Below are positions 1 to 11,842 of a stretch of 64,000 nucleotides of DNA, in pieces. The translations under genes were made by a program, and so were the position numbers. Each line of letters starts with the position of its first letter. The first letter of the stretch is position 1. The notes beneath the pieces are model-generated. The model was not told the DNA's origin. It saw only the letters and a list, made by a program, of their open reading frames with translations, and searched no databases. The DNA comes from Lentinus brumalis (taxonomy: Eukaryota; Basidiomycota; Agaricomycetes; Polyporales; Polyporaceae), in NCBI GenBank assembly GCA_001792895.1, contig MARA01000065.1, forward strand, positions 62,001 through 126,000, in the 5' to 3' direction.

Positions 1-1422
1 CAGACGCCCTGGTGTTCCTCGTCAGCTCTAGAAACGCGTATATAACTGTCGCCTACGCACCAGAAGCGGTATGCCGAATCCATTGATCCATGACAGAAAC
101 CCGTATTCCGCGAGGTTGCGCGGGCCCCAGAACGCCTCGCAAATCAGGGCCAACACCTGACCGCAATGAGGGAGAAGTCGCATGAGCATCGAGCAGATGT
201 CATGTCGAACCGCAACCTGTGCGACCCGTACGTACCACCAGGGCGCCGAGTGGTACCACACACACCGCGACAGCTGACGACTGAATGTGTGCGGGCGAAC
301 CGTTGTAATGTGTTTTGACGAGGTGCCGGTGTTCCCTGTGTATGAGCCGACATCTCAGTTATTGATATGCAAAGCACAGTACTCGGGACACACACCACGC
401 CCGCTGGACAGCGAGCCAAAGCGCCAGCGCGACGATCGCCCAGAAGAGACGGGAAGTAGTGGGGTCCATCTCCAAGTCCTCTTCCACGACGTTCCACGGC
501 AGAATCCTGGACTCCGGAGGAACAGGTTCGGGCCAGCATGCATGCTTCGTATGGACAGCGGCAGAAACTAGATCGTAGCATATGCATCTCAGCAACGATC
601 ACGACCTGATGGAGATATAGGCGGACGTACCAAAAGTCGCGAGGAAGAGCGCGAGAATGCCGCCCTTCACGAGCTTCGCGGTTCCGCTCTTCAACAGGCT
701 CCACATAGAAATACACACAAGGGCCTCCATCGCGACTTCCTGCCAATATCAATCCATCATTCAAACCGACTCGCGGCGCGCACACAGCCCGAGACGACTC
801 ACCTTGGCAGACAGCGCCACCGTCCCGACGCACCGATCCATCGCGTACGTATACACCGGCCTGTAGTAGTGGAATGCATACGCGCAGTCGCTTGCATTGA
901 TAGAACACTCCGCCATGCCGTCAAGCTGGTCCGCAATCGCGCTCATATCGCTCGCCAGACGGTGATACCTCTGCAGAGCTTTGGAAAGCACGGTGACAGC
1001 GGATGCGGCCGCGGAGATCCACCACAGAGCAATGACGGAGAGCAACTTGAACGGGACGCTGTCTCTATCCGTGCGTCCCGTCTGTCGCGAGCTATTACGA
1101 GTCTCAGGTGAGGGCTTCGCGAACCGCGAGCGGAGAACTGCGTCACGTACAACACGGAGTAGACGGCTCCGATGGCGATGGCAGTGAAGAACGCTGTAGT
1201 CGTCCGCAATATGAGCATTGAATGTGCCGCATACTAGTATATAGAGCACGCACCTAAAGAGCCAACCCGCATTATCACGTCTATCACGCTAGAACCGAGA
1301 GCGTACCACCTTGAGTAGAGCTCCTGCAGACCGTCCTTCGCGACCTTCGCGAGATCGTGTATGTACTTTGCTTGGGCCACATCCAGGGTTTCTGTGACGT
1401 GTACTCTTGCCCCGGGGCTCAT
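1..1422 (-). CDS. Divergent multi-pass membrane protein (family T), runs off left edge
   Basis: Leftward, multi-exon gene of the membrane-protein family that recurs in this window. The likely start is the ATG at 1422 (MSPGARVHVTETLD). A hydrophobic exon follows near 1100-1215 (AFFTAIAIGAVYSVLYV). Next comes an exon near 850-1060 with WWISAAASAVTVLSKAL and an extracellular-type loop ending CAYAFHYYRPVYTYAMDRC, which sits where the paralogs have their Cys-containing loop. Further exons lie near 360-560 (LFWAIVALALWLAVQRAW) and 30-160 (GFLSWINGFGIPLL, equivalent to the YYVMSGCIVPLI exon of the neighbour). The WWRxxxLW signature of the paralogs was not found, so this copy is divergent or decaying. 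Function unknown; the layout suggests about seven membrane segments. The 3' end is outside the window. Confidence 0.5.
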
Positions 1423-2171
1423 GATGGTGGATCAGAGCTTCAACAGTCGGAAATTTATTGAATCGCCATTTGATGTGGTCGAAGGGCTATAAGTTCACCG
1501 AGTTAGCACTGCGGTCTCACCGTCTCGAGCACAGTTCCGCAGCGGCAACTACGGCGTTGCCAAGGTGCGATCTTGAGGATAGTGGCAGTTGATGAGCACG
1601 AGTTCTTCCACTGCTCCCCGTACGGTACAATTCCTCTTTTAAAGGTCTTTCAACCAAGTAGCAACTTACCGACTCTATAGAACACCCACAGCGCCGCCGT
1701 GCCCGTATGCACATGCGCAGTCCTCTCAGTCGCGGGCTCTCCGAAAGTCCCATCTCTGTATCATATCCGCCGTCGATAGTGGTTGAAAGATGATTGAGTG
1801 ACCAGGTAAGCATGAATGAGTCAAGTCAGGAGACCAGCCAAGGACGTCGTCGTGGTCGAGTTGAAACACAACAGGCGGGCGGCTCATAAGTCCCTAAGCG
1901 CTCTGACTGCTTCTGGCGGTTCGGGCTCGTCGGCGGTGGTTTATTGACGTCTCTGGCAAGTCTCTGGTTGTATGTATGTGCAGTATTTATCTCCCAATGC
2001 ACGAGGTATATCTGCATACCCAAGCCACTTACTTCGATATGACTCCGTATATATAGATGGTGTCGCAACAGCAAGTACCCAATAATGCTCCGCTAATCGA
2101 GTGACATCCACCATACTGATTAGTATCAGCAACACCGGTTCCTCCGTGCGCTCTGGCGCGCTCTTCATAAT

Positions 2172-3851
2172 CTACGAGGGACCGGCCACCTCCTCCGACA
2201 CCGCATCATGGTATGTAGATGTCGCGCTGAGCAGCTCCGAAAGTGTCCCGCGTCGACGGCTCGGAGATGCGTTGTTGAATACGATGGAAGCATTCTGGTT
2301 CGGGACGTTATCCTCGGTAGACTTCTCATGAAGGGACTTATCGACAGCGCACACAATGATAATGAGGGTCGGATACATGCCCTGCCAGCGGAACAGTGAG
2401 CACAATGAGCCGACTTCGATGAATGACACTTGACACGCACAATGAGGGGGACGATGCATCCGCTCATCACGTAGTAGAAACCATTTGAGTACGCGGACTG
2501 GCTGAGCCCCGGGGTCACATATCCGAGTTCATATACCATGATGAAGACCTGCGTAGGTAGTATAGAAGTCAGATCTGAGTGATTGCCTGGTCGTCAGGAC
2601 AGAGGTACTCACCCAGAGCACACAATATAGCAGACCGGACTCGACGAGCAGCGCGAGAGTCCGCTCGACCTGCGACCGCGGGGACGACCCCTTCAAATAC
2701 GACGCGATGATGCGACGGTGCTCCCTGTGGATAGCGCCAGAGCATTGACTCTGTAAGCCATTTATAGGAACTCGAAGGACGTACCAGACGCGATATGCGA
2801 TAAGCGTTGTCGCAATCACATTTGTGAGGAAAGAGAGCATTTCGAAGACTGTGCCCCACGCAACTCCGCTGACCGCGTCACCCTTGCGGAACCCTACGTT
2901 TTCGGGCGACGGTCCAGGAATATTGAACGTGTTGAGCAAGTAGATCCACTGTTGAGCCCGGCACGTATAGCTGACATTCATGGCGCCAGTGACTAGCTAA
3001 AACGTCAGCAAGTACGAGGACGATGAAAGATGCACAATGCGCACTCGTCGTGAGAACGATCATACTGACGCCACCCCAGCGGACGACGCGGCTGTCCGGC
3101 CAAAGCACCCATGCCCGCCACCACACGATCGAATCTCCAATAACCATCTGACTCGGAGTGAGGATTTGGTAAGTGTGCGATTTTATGTAGAGGGTACTTG
3201 GAAGACATACGTTTATCGCCAACGACACGATACCTGTACAATCCTCGGCGGCATACACTTCAGTGTTCGCGAACTCTGTCGGCAGGTCTTGCGGAGAACA
3301 GCCGTATGTCGCGCCGGTGCTGGTTATAGAATAAAGACAAGTCTGCATGTTCCTTATCTGGCCCAATGTTTGCGCCGTGAGATCCCACAGGACGATATAG
3401 GCTTTCACCGCGGCTACAAGAGTCACTATCCAGTACGCGACAGTCGACAGCCACATGACAATGATCGCGACGAGCATAATCGCAGTGGCCTTGCGTTTGA
3501 TACCCTTTGAACTATAGCAGGTTAGCGGAGGGTGTACCAGACACATGCGAGGCGGTATGCGCTGTACAAGTACGCACAAGAGCATGTACGCTGCGACCAC
3601 AGTGAGGACAGTGAAGAGCCCTACCATGACGCAAGTCAGCACAGTTATGGCAAGTCCCTGCGGCGTGACGTACCCAAGAACATGGTCAGTAAGGCCACAC
3701 TGATCATGCTCGCCCGCAAGTTGGACGCCTCGTACGTTGATACATGGGAGACTCTGGACTCCGTATTGCCCAGCGTTTGCGAGAGGTTCGCCAGCGCGGC
3801 CTGAGAGATGTTCAGATAAGTAGTAGGCCAGAACATTGGGTAACGATCCAT
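2172..3851 (-). CDS. Seven-TM-like membrane protein, family T
   Basis: Leftward multi-exon gene, start chosen at ATG 3851 (MDRYPMFWPTTYLNISQAAL), stop at 2172. In order: an N-terminal exon with NISQAALANLSQTL; hydrophobic segments around 3500-3660 (VLTCVMVGLFTVLTVVAAYM); a Lys/Arg-rich turn then IMLVAIIVMWLSTVAYWIV; a loop with several Cys; the signature IGDSIVWWRAWVLW near 3100-3150; VIATTLIAYRVWYV; RSQVERTLALLVESGLLYC; YVMSGCIVPLI; and GMYPTLIIIVCAVDKS before a Ser-rich cytosolic tail. The order of hydrophobic segments fits a polytopic, roughly seven-pass plasma-membrane protein. The signatures are shared with five other copies here. I do not recognise a characterised relative; receptor-like or transporter-like roles are open. 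Tandem with the copy at 4969-6741, same strand. Confidence 0.7.
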
Positions 3852-4050
3852 ATTGAGTCACGTCGCGATGGTGAGAGTGAGAGAGAACTGAACCGTCAGT
3901 CGTACGTAGAAATACTTAGATGCACATACAGCGTCAGGCCCTGCGACCAGCACGGAGAAATGTTCGGTCCGCGAGTGCATCGGAAGACGCTTAGACAGGA
4001 GCCCTACCCAGTGCGAGCGACTGATCCGAGGGTGGCGACGAAGATGTCAA

Positions 4051-4584
4051 CTAGAGGTGATGCCCTCTACACGGGAAGCCTGACTGGACAGTCTGAGTGA
4101 TGCTGAGCAACGAACGCCCCGCGTATGGGCGAAACCCTCCGAAACTCATTCTCATCCTCGTCTGAGCCGACCAAGAGTACTGAGCAAAGCGCACGGAGTG
4201 CCACTTACTCACACTTGTGCAGCCGTCAGGCCTGCACTCAATCCGCGTCTTCACCGCCGCCCGCACGCGCCTCGAGTGTCTCTTGCGTGATCCCGGGCTC
4301 CAGCACGAGTCACTGCGGGCGGTCCCATCTACAGTGCCAAGGTTCAATGTCAGGTTGCCGGAGGTCAGAGCGCGGGCCAAGACGACAAGTCCCAGGCGCG
4401 TAGTCAAATAGAGCAGGAAGATGATGATGTCGATGGCGAGAGCGGCGGTTAACCAAAGATAGACGGTGGTGGTGAGAGGCCCGAGCGGCGGCGATGCAGG
4501 GCGATGCTCGCGACTTGCCAAGTCGTAGCCGTCCGCGCTAGGAACCTTCCAACGCACGAGTAGTCCTGGGGAGGGACTTGGCAC
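4051..4584 (-). CDS. Possible small membrane-protein gene or fragment
   Basis: An open stretch of about 177 codons on the minus strand, lying between two family-T genes. It has one clear hydrophobic block (YLWLTAALAIDIIIFLLYLTTRL) about 40-65 residues in, followed by a basic region. No paralog in the window and no recognised domain. A clear intron structure is not evident, and the last third (after about codon 110) looks non-coding. It may be an exon of a larger decayed gene. Weak call. Confidence 0.25.
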   Translation of the reverse strand: MPSPSPGLLVRWKVPSADGYDLASREHRPASPPLGPLTTTVYLWLTAALAIDIIIFLLYLTTRLGLVVLARALTSGNLTLNLGTVDGTARSDSCWSPGSRKRHSRRVRAAVKTRIECRPDGCTSVSKWHSVRFAQYSWSAQTRMRMSFGGFRPYAGRSLLSITQTVQSGFPCRGHHL

Positions 4585-4968
4585 ACAGCTTGTGTCGCGT
4601 AAATAGTTAGATGTGTATGTAGGATGGTATTGCTCGAGTTCCGACTACCTCCTGTGTAGTGCGCTCGAATTCCGACCTCCTTCGGAGCAGTCGGCGGGCT
4701 AACCACCCCGGCGTCCGTCTCAGGCAGCTGATGAACTGTGGTAAGTATTCTCCACCATGTCTGAGAGGACATACCACAGCGCGGAGGACACTCCTGATGT
4801 GGTGCCTTCCTATCAAAAATTATACTCCCCGGAGTGCCCTCCTACTTTAAACTGTGTCCCCGAGACTGTCGATGGCTCCCGGCCCCGGGAAATCTCGCCC
4901 TCGCTAACCGCGCACACGAGGCTACTTTCCACCGCGCAGATCACTCCGATTTATTGTAATCAATATAC

Positions 4969-6741
4969 TCAACATGAAGCATTCCGTCCATGAACAATAT
5001 ACGAAGACTTATCAAGTGACGCGACATACGAACTACCGACCAGACTCAGAGATGCCGTCTCTCCCGTTTCGACCTTCGCGTGCTCCTTCAAGACCCCCGA
5101 CGGAGCTTCGCGGGCCTCTGGATCAGCACTCGCAGACGATACGCTCGACAGCCCCGAGAAGTGCGCGTGCCCAACAGGCGCGGCGAACTGTGGGGACGAC
5201 ATGCGCGCGTCGTTGTGCGACTTCTCGTGCAGGGATTTGTCGAGCGCACAGAGGATGATGATAAGTGTCGGATACATCCCCTGCGCCCGCATTGAGCCAC
5301 CGGACAGCAGACTCGGAGGCGCAACGGGAGGACTCACAATCAGTGGGATGAGGCAGCCGCCCATCACGTAGTAGAAGCCGTAGGCGAACGCAGACTCGCC
5401 GAGCTTCAGCGCCACGAACTGGTACACGACGATGATGACCTATTCCCCGCGCTCGAGTCATCACGGCACGTTGTCAGAACGGTAGTAGGCTTACCCAGAG
5501 CGCGCAGTACAACACGCCGGACTCCACAAGAAGCGCGAGCGTCCGCTCTACTTGCGAGCGCGTGGAGCATCCCTTGAGATGTGACATAATGAGGACTCGG
5601 TGTTCCCTGCGTGCGTAGTCTCCGTTCGTCAGCAGGCGGATCCAGTACCTAACAGTCCGAAACGCACCAGGCACGGTATGCGATGAGGAGCGTTGCGACC
5701 ATATTCGTCAGGAGGGAAAGCATCGCCGCAGCAATGCCCCACCCGTCTGCGCCAAACAGCGAGCCTATGGTCGATACCTCGCTAGTATCTGGAGCGAACG
5801 GCGAGGTGATGGAGAAGAGCGCTGCTTCAGGCATGCACGCGTCCTTCGTGTCAATGATTCCGGTTACTGTGCACTGAATTGATCAGTATGTTGATCCAGG
5901 AGGAGATGAAGGGGCGGATGCGCACTCATGGTAGCCAGTAAGAGGATGACCCAGGTGCAGAGGACGAGGCGGTGGTCTCTCCAGAGCACCCATGCGCGCC
6001 ACCATACGATCGCGTCGCCGATAATCACCTAAGAGGCGAGACATCAGTATGTGAGGACACTAAGAATATACACGAATGCGCTCACATTTACAGTCAACGC
6101 CGCCGTGCCCGTACATTGCTGGGTCGCGTACGCCTTCGAGTAGTCGGAGAGGCTCGTCAGCTGCTCGGCCACGCAAGCACTGAACGGCACCTGGGTCCCG
6201 GACGGAGAGCCGACGCAGTCTTGCAAGGTGTCTATCCTGGCGAGGATCTGCGACATGATGCTCCGCATGAACGAGTATGTCTCTACAGCGGCGAGGAGTG
6301 TCGCCAGCCAATACGCGGCGGTCGATATCCACATGGCAATGATGGCCGCGAGCATCACTGCCGTTGACTTTTGAGTAAGTCCTTTCAAGCTGCGGCATTC
6401 AGGAATCAGTATGAGCACGCCGCACGCCGCACGCTGCATGCTGCATGCTGGACATACGACAAAATATAGGCGGCTACCGCAGTAAGAACGGTGAACAGCC
6501 CTGCGGTACGAGTCAGCGTCTGCTTGGAAATTGTCTCTTACCAATATGACATACCAAAGAACATTGTCAAGATCGTGACGTCAATCAGGCTAGCCTTTAG
6601 GTAGATGCCGGAGTAGTCGAATCCTTGCAGGACTTGCTGCTGCGTCACAAGGAGCGTCTGTGACAGATTGGCCACCGCAGCTTCGGAGACATTCAGATAG
6701 GGAGGAACGCCGCGAGGCCACAATCCTGCGCTTGTGGCCAT
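4969..6741 (-). CDS. Seven-TM-like membrane protein, family T
   Basis: Leftward multi-exon gene, start ATG 6741 (MATSAGLWPRGVPPYLNVSE), stop 4969. It matches the 2172-3851 copy exon by exon: NVSEAAVANLSQTL, then AVMLAAIIAMWISTAAYWLA, a Cys-containing loop, IIGDAIVWWRAWVLW near 5985-6030, MVATLLIAYRAWCV near 5680, RSQVERTLALLVESGVLYC near 5530-5580, YVMGGCLIPLI near 5340-5380, and GMYPTLIIILCALDKSLHEK near 5235-5290. The C-terminal tail is longer and Ser-rich. The start is supported by alignment with the neighbouring copy, where the same N-terminal motif begins within 20 residues of the Met. Likely an integral membrane protein; ligand or substrate unknown. Tandem duplication with its neighbour is the simplest origin. 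Confidence 0.7.
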
Positions 6742-7595
6742 GATGGCGGGGAGGAGGAAGGAATCGACGGGCGTGCGACACCAAAGATGTATAAGAGTCA
6801 AGCACTATGGTCCCCGTGGGCCGTGGGACGGCGGCGTCAAGTGCGAAGACAAGCGGTGGCATCACCTTACCGAGGAGCGGTCCGAAGAGTCAAGACAGGT
6901 CCCTGGTCTTGACCAGCGAGAATGCATCAAACGCATCGCGTTGAGGGTGCGAAGATCATGAGCACTGCATGCATCTGTCCCATCTTGTCCTTTCGCCTAT
7001 GAGGCACGGCGCCAACTCACCGCTTCGTATCTTTCGGTGACTTTCCGCAGTGATGAGCAGCCTTGCACCGCCTGTCGGCGGTCCACCCGTCATTCCTCTA
7101 GGTTCCAGGTCCCTCGCAGCTATGTAGCTGTTTTACGACATGATCAGCGAAAGGGAGGAGGGCGTATTGACGACTTACCCTGGCATATAATAAGGCTTCA
7201 TCATCATCGGAGGCATGCGAATCCAAAATTGCCACGGTCTCCTCCGAGGAGAGCCGAGTGCAAGCCGGCGCTACCTGCGGTGGAATGGCTTATGGCTGCC
7301 CAGATAGACTTCGGATACTTGACCTGCAAGGATCAGAGGTAGTACACGCATAGAGAAGGACATTACCAGCGAGTTGAACGAGTCGTCACCGAGACTTGCG
7401 AGACATAGGCTCGAATCGGCTCGGAGACCGTTCGAACGTGGCAGTGCCTCTTCCCAAGCATATCGACCCATGATGAAGTTGCTTGGCTTGCTCGCATGAT
7501 CTCACATCAGCTGTCTAGGTTGAAACTTGGATTCGCGTGTCCATTCACCGGCCACACGCCGTCTCTGCGACTGGGTGGTTGTTCATACACAGCGA

Positions 7596-9937
7596 TCAGA
7601 CGTTGCTCCTCCCGTCTTTTACCAAGACGTTCGCATCGTGTTTGATGTCCAGAACGTCTGAGTCTGACATAGTGCAGCCGTGCTTGCCTAGTACATCGCC
7701 GCTGGCTCCCAGGACATCGAGCTCGATCGCTTCAGACGAGGCCGTATCGCGGGAACTGGACGCATTCTGCAACTGGACGAAATGAGACACTGTCTCAGCA
7801 GAGGAGTCATATACGCTAGGAGCGACTAACTTGCGTGACCTTCCCTCTGAGGCCGAGTCGAAGACCGGGAGTACTCGAAGCAGTCGGCTGCTGGGAGTGC
7901 TGGAACTTGATGGACGTCGTGAACGGGCTCATTGGGTCGATGTCCGTGACGTCGGTGTTGCCCAGCCAACTCCGCATGTTCAGGCTGGATGTGCGTGCCC
8001 GTCAGCCCTGGCATATCGTCGTATTGACGCGGTAGTACTCACGAGATGAGCATCGAGCTCGCAGCCGCTGACGGAAGCATTGCGGGCACGTCAGTCACGG
8101 CGTTACGCGGGAGTAGGGGGACGCGCCGGATGGGATGATTGTTAGTACGTACTCTTCGTGAGAATAACCGTTACCGGCCAGAAGATGAGCTTGGTCGGCC
8201 ATAGCGAGGACTGTGAACATGAAAGACGTCTGAGAGTGGCTCGACCGGGGACGAGGACACTTACGCATATGATGCTGATCACTTGAAAGAAACTTGTTGG
8301 AGATGTGAGCAAGAGAAGCGATCGTCGAGTTCCAATGGTGCGCAGAGCCTAGTACTTACGTGATGATGAAACCTACAGCCACAATGAGAACTACCGTCTT
8401 GACAGCATATATCGATAGCGCTGCGCGTAGAACGCACCTGTGGTGAATGCATATCGGACTAGGACGTCGATCGTCCAGTTCGTCCTGAAATGACATGCTC
8501 GCGCTCGTGAGAGGCGAGAGGGGAAAGGTAATCCCCCGGAGAGCGCACCTCTTGATTCCAGTTCGACTCTTGCGCAGGACGTGTATGAGGATGCTCGTAG
8601 TGATGAGGTCCGAGCATCCGAAGAGTCCCGAGCCGAGTGTGGCCAGCCACTATCACAACATCAACACGCTGCTCCGCGTAATTGTAGGCGGATGCTCTGA
8701 CCATGTCACTGAGGAAGTCCATCTGCGACGGCGCGTTCCACCTAGGCCGCGAGACGGGAGAATCAGAAAAGACTGTACAGGCGTGTGAGTATGACCTCAC
8801 CTGCGTAGCATGACTGCCATTCCTCACGGTCAATGACGGTCTGATGCCTCGAGTAGCGAAAGACTTGCCCATGTAGCAAACTATTCGGGATAGTAAATCG
8901 GCGAGGTCAGCAGAGGTCAATCCAGGGTTGCAGGTGGCGACGAACCGAAATATGCGACGACGATCCCTATCTGGATACAGACGGTTGTCATAAAGGCGGC
9001 GCGTAGAGAAAAAAGGCCCACTCACGCTAATCACGACAAAAGCGCGGTATCTCCGGCCGACTGCAGGATGAGAAACCGTGATTAGATGGTCATCGAGCCG
9101 GCAATGCTGTACTCGTACCCAGCCACACGCGTCGCATGAAAAAACTTCATCAACAACGGACTATCAGCAGGGACGCGAGGGTGGCCGGTGGAGAAGGGCC
9201 ATACCTTTCCGTTAGCACTGCAGAGCTGCACTTTTGGCAGGGACAAGGGTGTCAGTCGGGCATGAGTTTGGTCTTTTGAGTCGATGAAGCACTTACACCT
9301 GTGATGATGAAGAGCTGAAGGGAATCAGGAACGTCATAAGTATTCCGTTGCGCAGGAACAACGGGGACCACTAACCTTCGCCGACCTGGGCGACAGTCAT
9401 CGTCAGTACAGTCGAACGTAGGTTATGGACGAGGGACGCACCAGATAGGGGTTCCATTGAGCGCGATGGAATTGAAGTAGTTTACAACCATGTTCCAATA
9501 GCTAGAAAACCGGATCGAAATGAAGGATACCTGAAGACGGCGACGCACGTACCACATATGCATATTCAGGGCGCAGTTCACGGTCTCGATGAATCTGACA
9601 GGATACTGAGTGCGACATCATGAGATTAACACAGAGCCTCCTTACAGAAGTATTGCAACCTGCATCGAGTGAGTTCAGCCCACGTGCCGGGGATAGTACA
9701 TAGACGCACCCAAAGCTTCAACAGAAGGGAGTCGTTAGGATAAAGACGGAAGTATCGGACAGTCTGGTGCACGAGCAGTCCCTCTAGGCTATACACGACC
9801 ATCAAAAATCAAAGCCTCGTAGGGAACAAGTCGTCGACTCACATCAGTCCCGCGAAGGTACCCAGGAGCATAGCGCCCAGCGTGTTATCGAGGGCGGGGA
9901 GTACCGGCGGATCCAAGCCCAGGGTGGTGGAGTTCAT
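7596..9937 (-). CDS. DUF6534-like seven-TM protein
   Basis: Leftward gene broken into many very short exons, start ATG 9937, stop 7596. The first exon reads MNSTTLGLDPPVLPALDNTL then GAMLLGTFAGLM. Later exons read LLVHQTVRYFRLYPNDSLLLKLW (near 9720-9780), ALNMHMW, then YWNMVVNYFNSIALNGTPIW (near 9440-9500). This succession (TLGAxLxG, RYxxxYxxDSLLLK, the YxxxxNYxNxxAL pattern) is what I know from the large agaricomycete DUF6534 membrane-protein family. Toward the C-terminus come VNMRSWLGNTDVTD and a Ser/Asp-rich tail ending at 7596. Several central exons (8.1-9.3 kb) could not be joined with confidence, so intron positions are approximate and inactivation cannot be excluded. Function of the family is unknown. 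Confidence 0.6.
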
Positions 9938-10000
9938 GGTGGGATGCGATGGCGTCGTTACGGTCGTTCGCATACTCTGGGGACATGGTCCGGCCAGAGC

Positions 10001-10490
10001 TTATATAGTTATGCGCCGGCTTCTTGATTCGGCGCACATTGGGACCCACAATTCGCTGCCGTGGGAGGCGTCGTCCACCAGGTAAGACGGCGTCGATGCG
10101 CGGGAGATGCAGGACCCCGGTGCATGCGGGCGGAGATGCGCGCGATGCCTTCTAGCGTGCTTCTGTGTTCTTCCTGGCTGGGTTTTGATCTGTCGGACTC
10201 TACATAATACGATGATCTCATGTACTTGCTTCGCGCGGTCTCGCAACTCGGCGGGAGGTGAACCGGTGACGGGTGACTCTTGACGGTAGCCTATCAATAC
10301 CCTGAGTAAGTCTACATCAGTTCAGGTGGTAGACGGCCAGCCTGCATACTTACCGCGTACCGGATGGTGGCGGATGTGTTGAAGGGGTCCGGCGCCACGC
10401 TCGCGGATCGGAACGCGAACATGTGTCTTCTGCATCTATCATGAGCGGTAACTGCTTGTATTCTGGCTCGGCGCACTCACCTTCTATTAC
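10001..10490 (-). CDS. Weak coding fragment of unknown type
   Basis: On the minus strand, an exon-like stretch near 10370-10430 (RHMFAFRSASVAPDPFN) is bounded by plausible splice signals and could join an open frame at 10001-10297 that begins MIGYRQESPVTGSPPAEL. No domain, no paralog in the window, no clear start or stop. It may be the 3' remnant of a gene lost between the DUF6534-like gene and the P450. Confidence 0.2.
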
Positions 10491-10499
10491 AGCATACAC

Positions 10500-11842
10500 C
10501 ACGGCACAGCTCGGATGTTCGACAGATGTCGCCTCGTGGTACTAGTACTTGATACTTGTGCTCTCGGCCCCATGTCTTGCAGTGTAGGCTTGCAGAGCTC
10601 TGTCCTACAGGAGTAGTATTGGCATGGTTCCTAGAGCATACAGCATATCAGGGCGAGACGATAATCCATGGAGAAGAGTCATGACGAGACGCAAACGCAA
10701 CGTGATCGATTGCGACCGGTGTTCAATTTGTCACAGAACGCGTGACGTCACGCGTTGGCGCTCACACGCTGGCGGTGTCCTGGCACTGCGCTTGAGTCTC
10801 TACCTCTATCATCTCCGCTGGTATCGATCGTATACTAGCATATACTGCGCAGACGACCTACATAGGAGCTCCCAAACCTCATGCATATTGACGACTTGCT
10901 TGATACCAGAGCCGCTGTCAGCTGGGTTATCCAGCGCCCCTTGGTCGTACGTCCCTTCGAGACAAACCTCGTCTCGGGAGTCGGCAGCGTCTCCTGTCCT
11001 CCTCGAACGCAGGTTCACATCACGAAGAGAGCATCTGACGCTCCCCCTTCAGCTTCAGTGTCAGTTGCAAGGTCATCTCTCCGCGCTCCGGAGTCCGCAG
11101 AGCCACCGCCACCGATCACTCGGCTAACCATACCTTTCCGGCGGACGAAACGCATCCTCAGGCCTGTCAGCGTCGTTGCGTCAACGTTGCGTGCTCAAAA
11201 ACACGGAAGGATGGAGAAACCAGTCTACACAACCTGAAGAACCTTTGGCTCTGATGCCTCCCTCGAGGTCTCTGAGTCTCAGGATCCCTCGCCGTCGTCT
11301 CCAGGTGTGTGCCATTTATCATGTCAGCGGCCTACCGGGGGCTAAAGTTCTCCCATTCGACCCGCTTTCAGAGCGATTTTCCGACCTCCGGTAGTCGTCA
11401 ACGCCGCCAAGGATGTGCCTAGAGGAGTCGGATTAGGTCCTGTCGGTTCAACAGCCAGAGGACGTCAGAGCCTCCAACGAGTGTATGTAACTTCTCTTCA
11501 CAAGACGTTCGTGCTCCAGCTCATGCAGACTCGAACTCCCATGTCACCTTCATACTCCGCTGCACATCTCGTCATCCTCCCATGCCCAGGCGTCCCGCAT
11601 CCGGAAAAGACAAGATATCTCCGCTATTCTCCCGCGCTCTCGCGAAAGCATATCTCCCATCACGCGGACGGCGGGACCGATTTATATTAATGCCGCCTCC
11701 TAGCCTCCTCCGGCTGCCCTGAACAAGAGGTAGTCCGGGCAACCCCGTCACAGTCGCAGCTCAGATAAGTACCCCGCGCGAGCTGGCAAACCCATCCTTC
11801 TTCGCCTGGTCCTGTTCCCAGCACCAAGTTCCAACCGCATCC
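10500..11842. other. Stretch with no recognised gene
   Basis: Only short frames are open on either strand and none shows a recognisable motif. The last ~160 bases before the P450 start hold an AT-rich patch (TTTATATTAA at 11681-11690) that could serve as its core promoter. Confidence 0.4.
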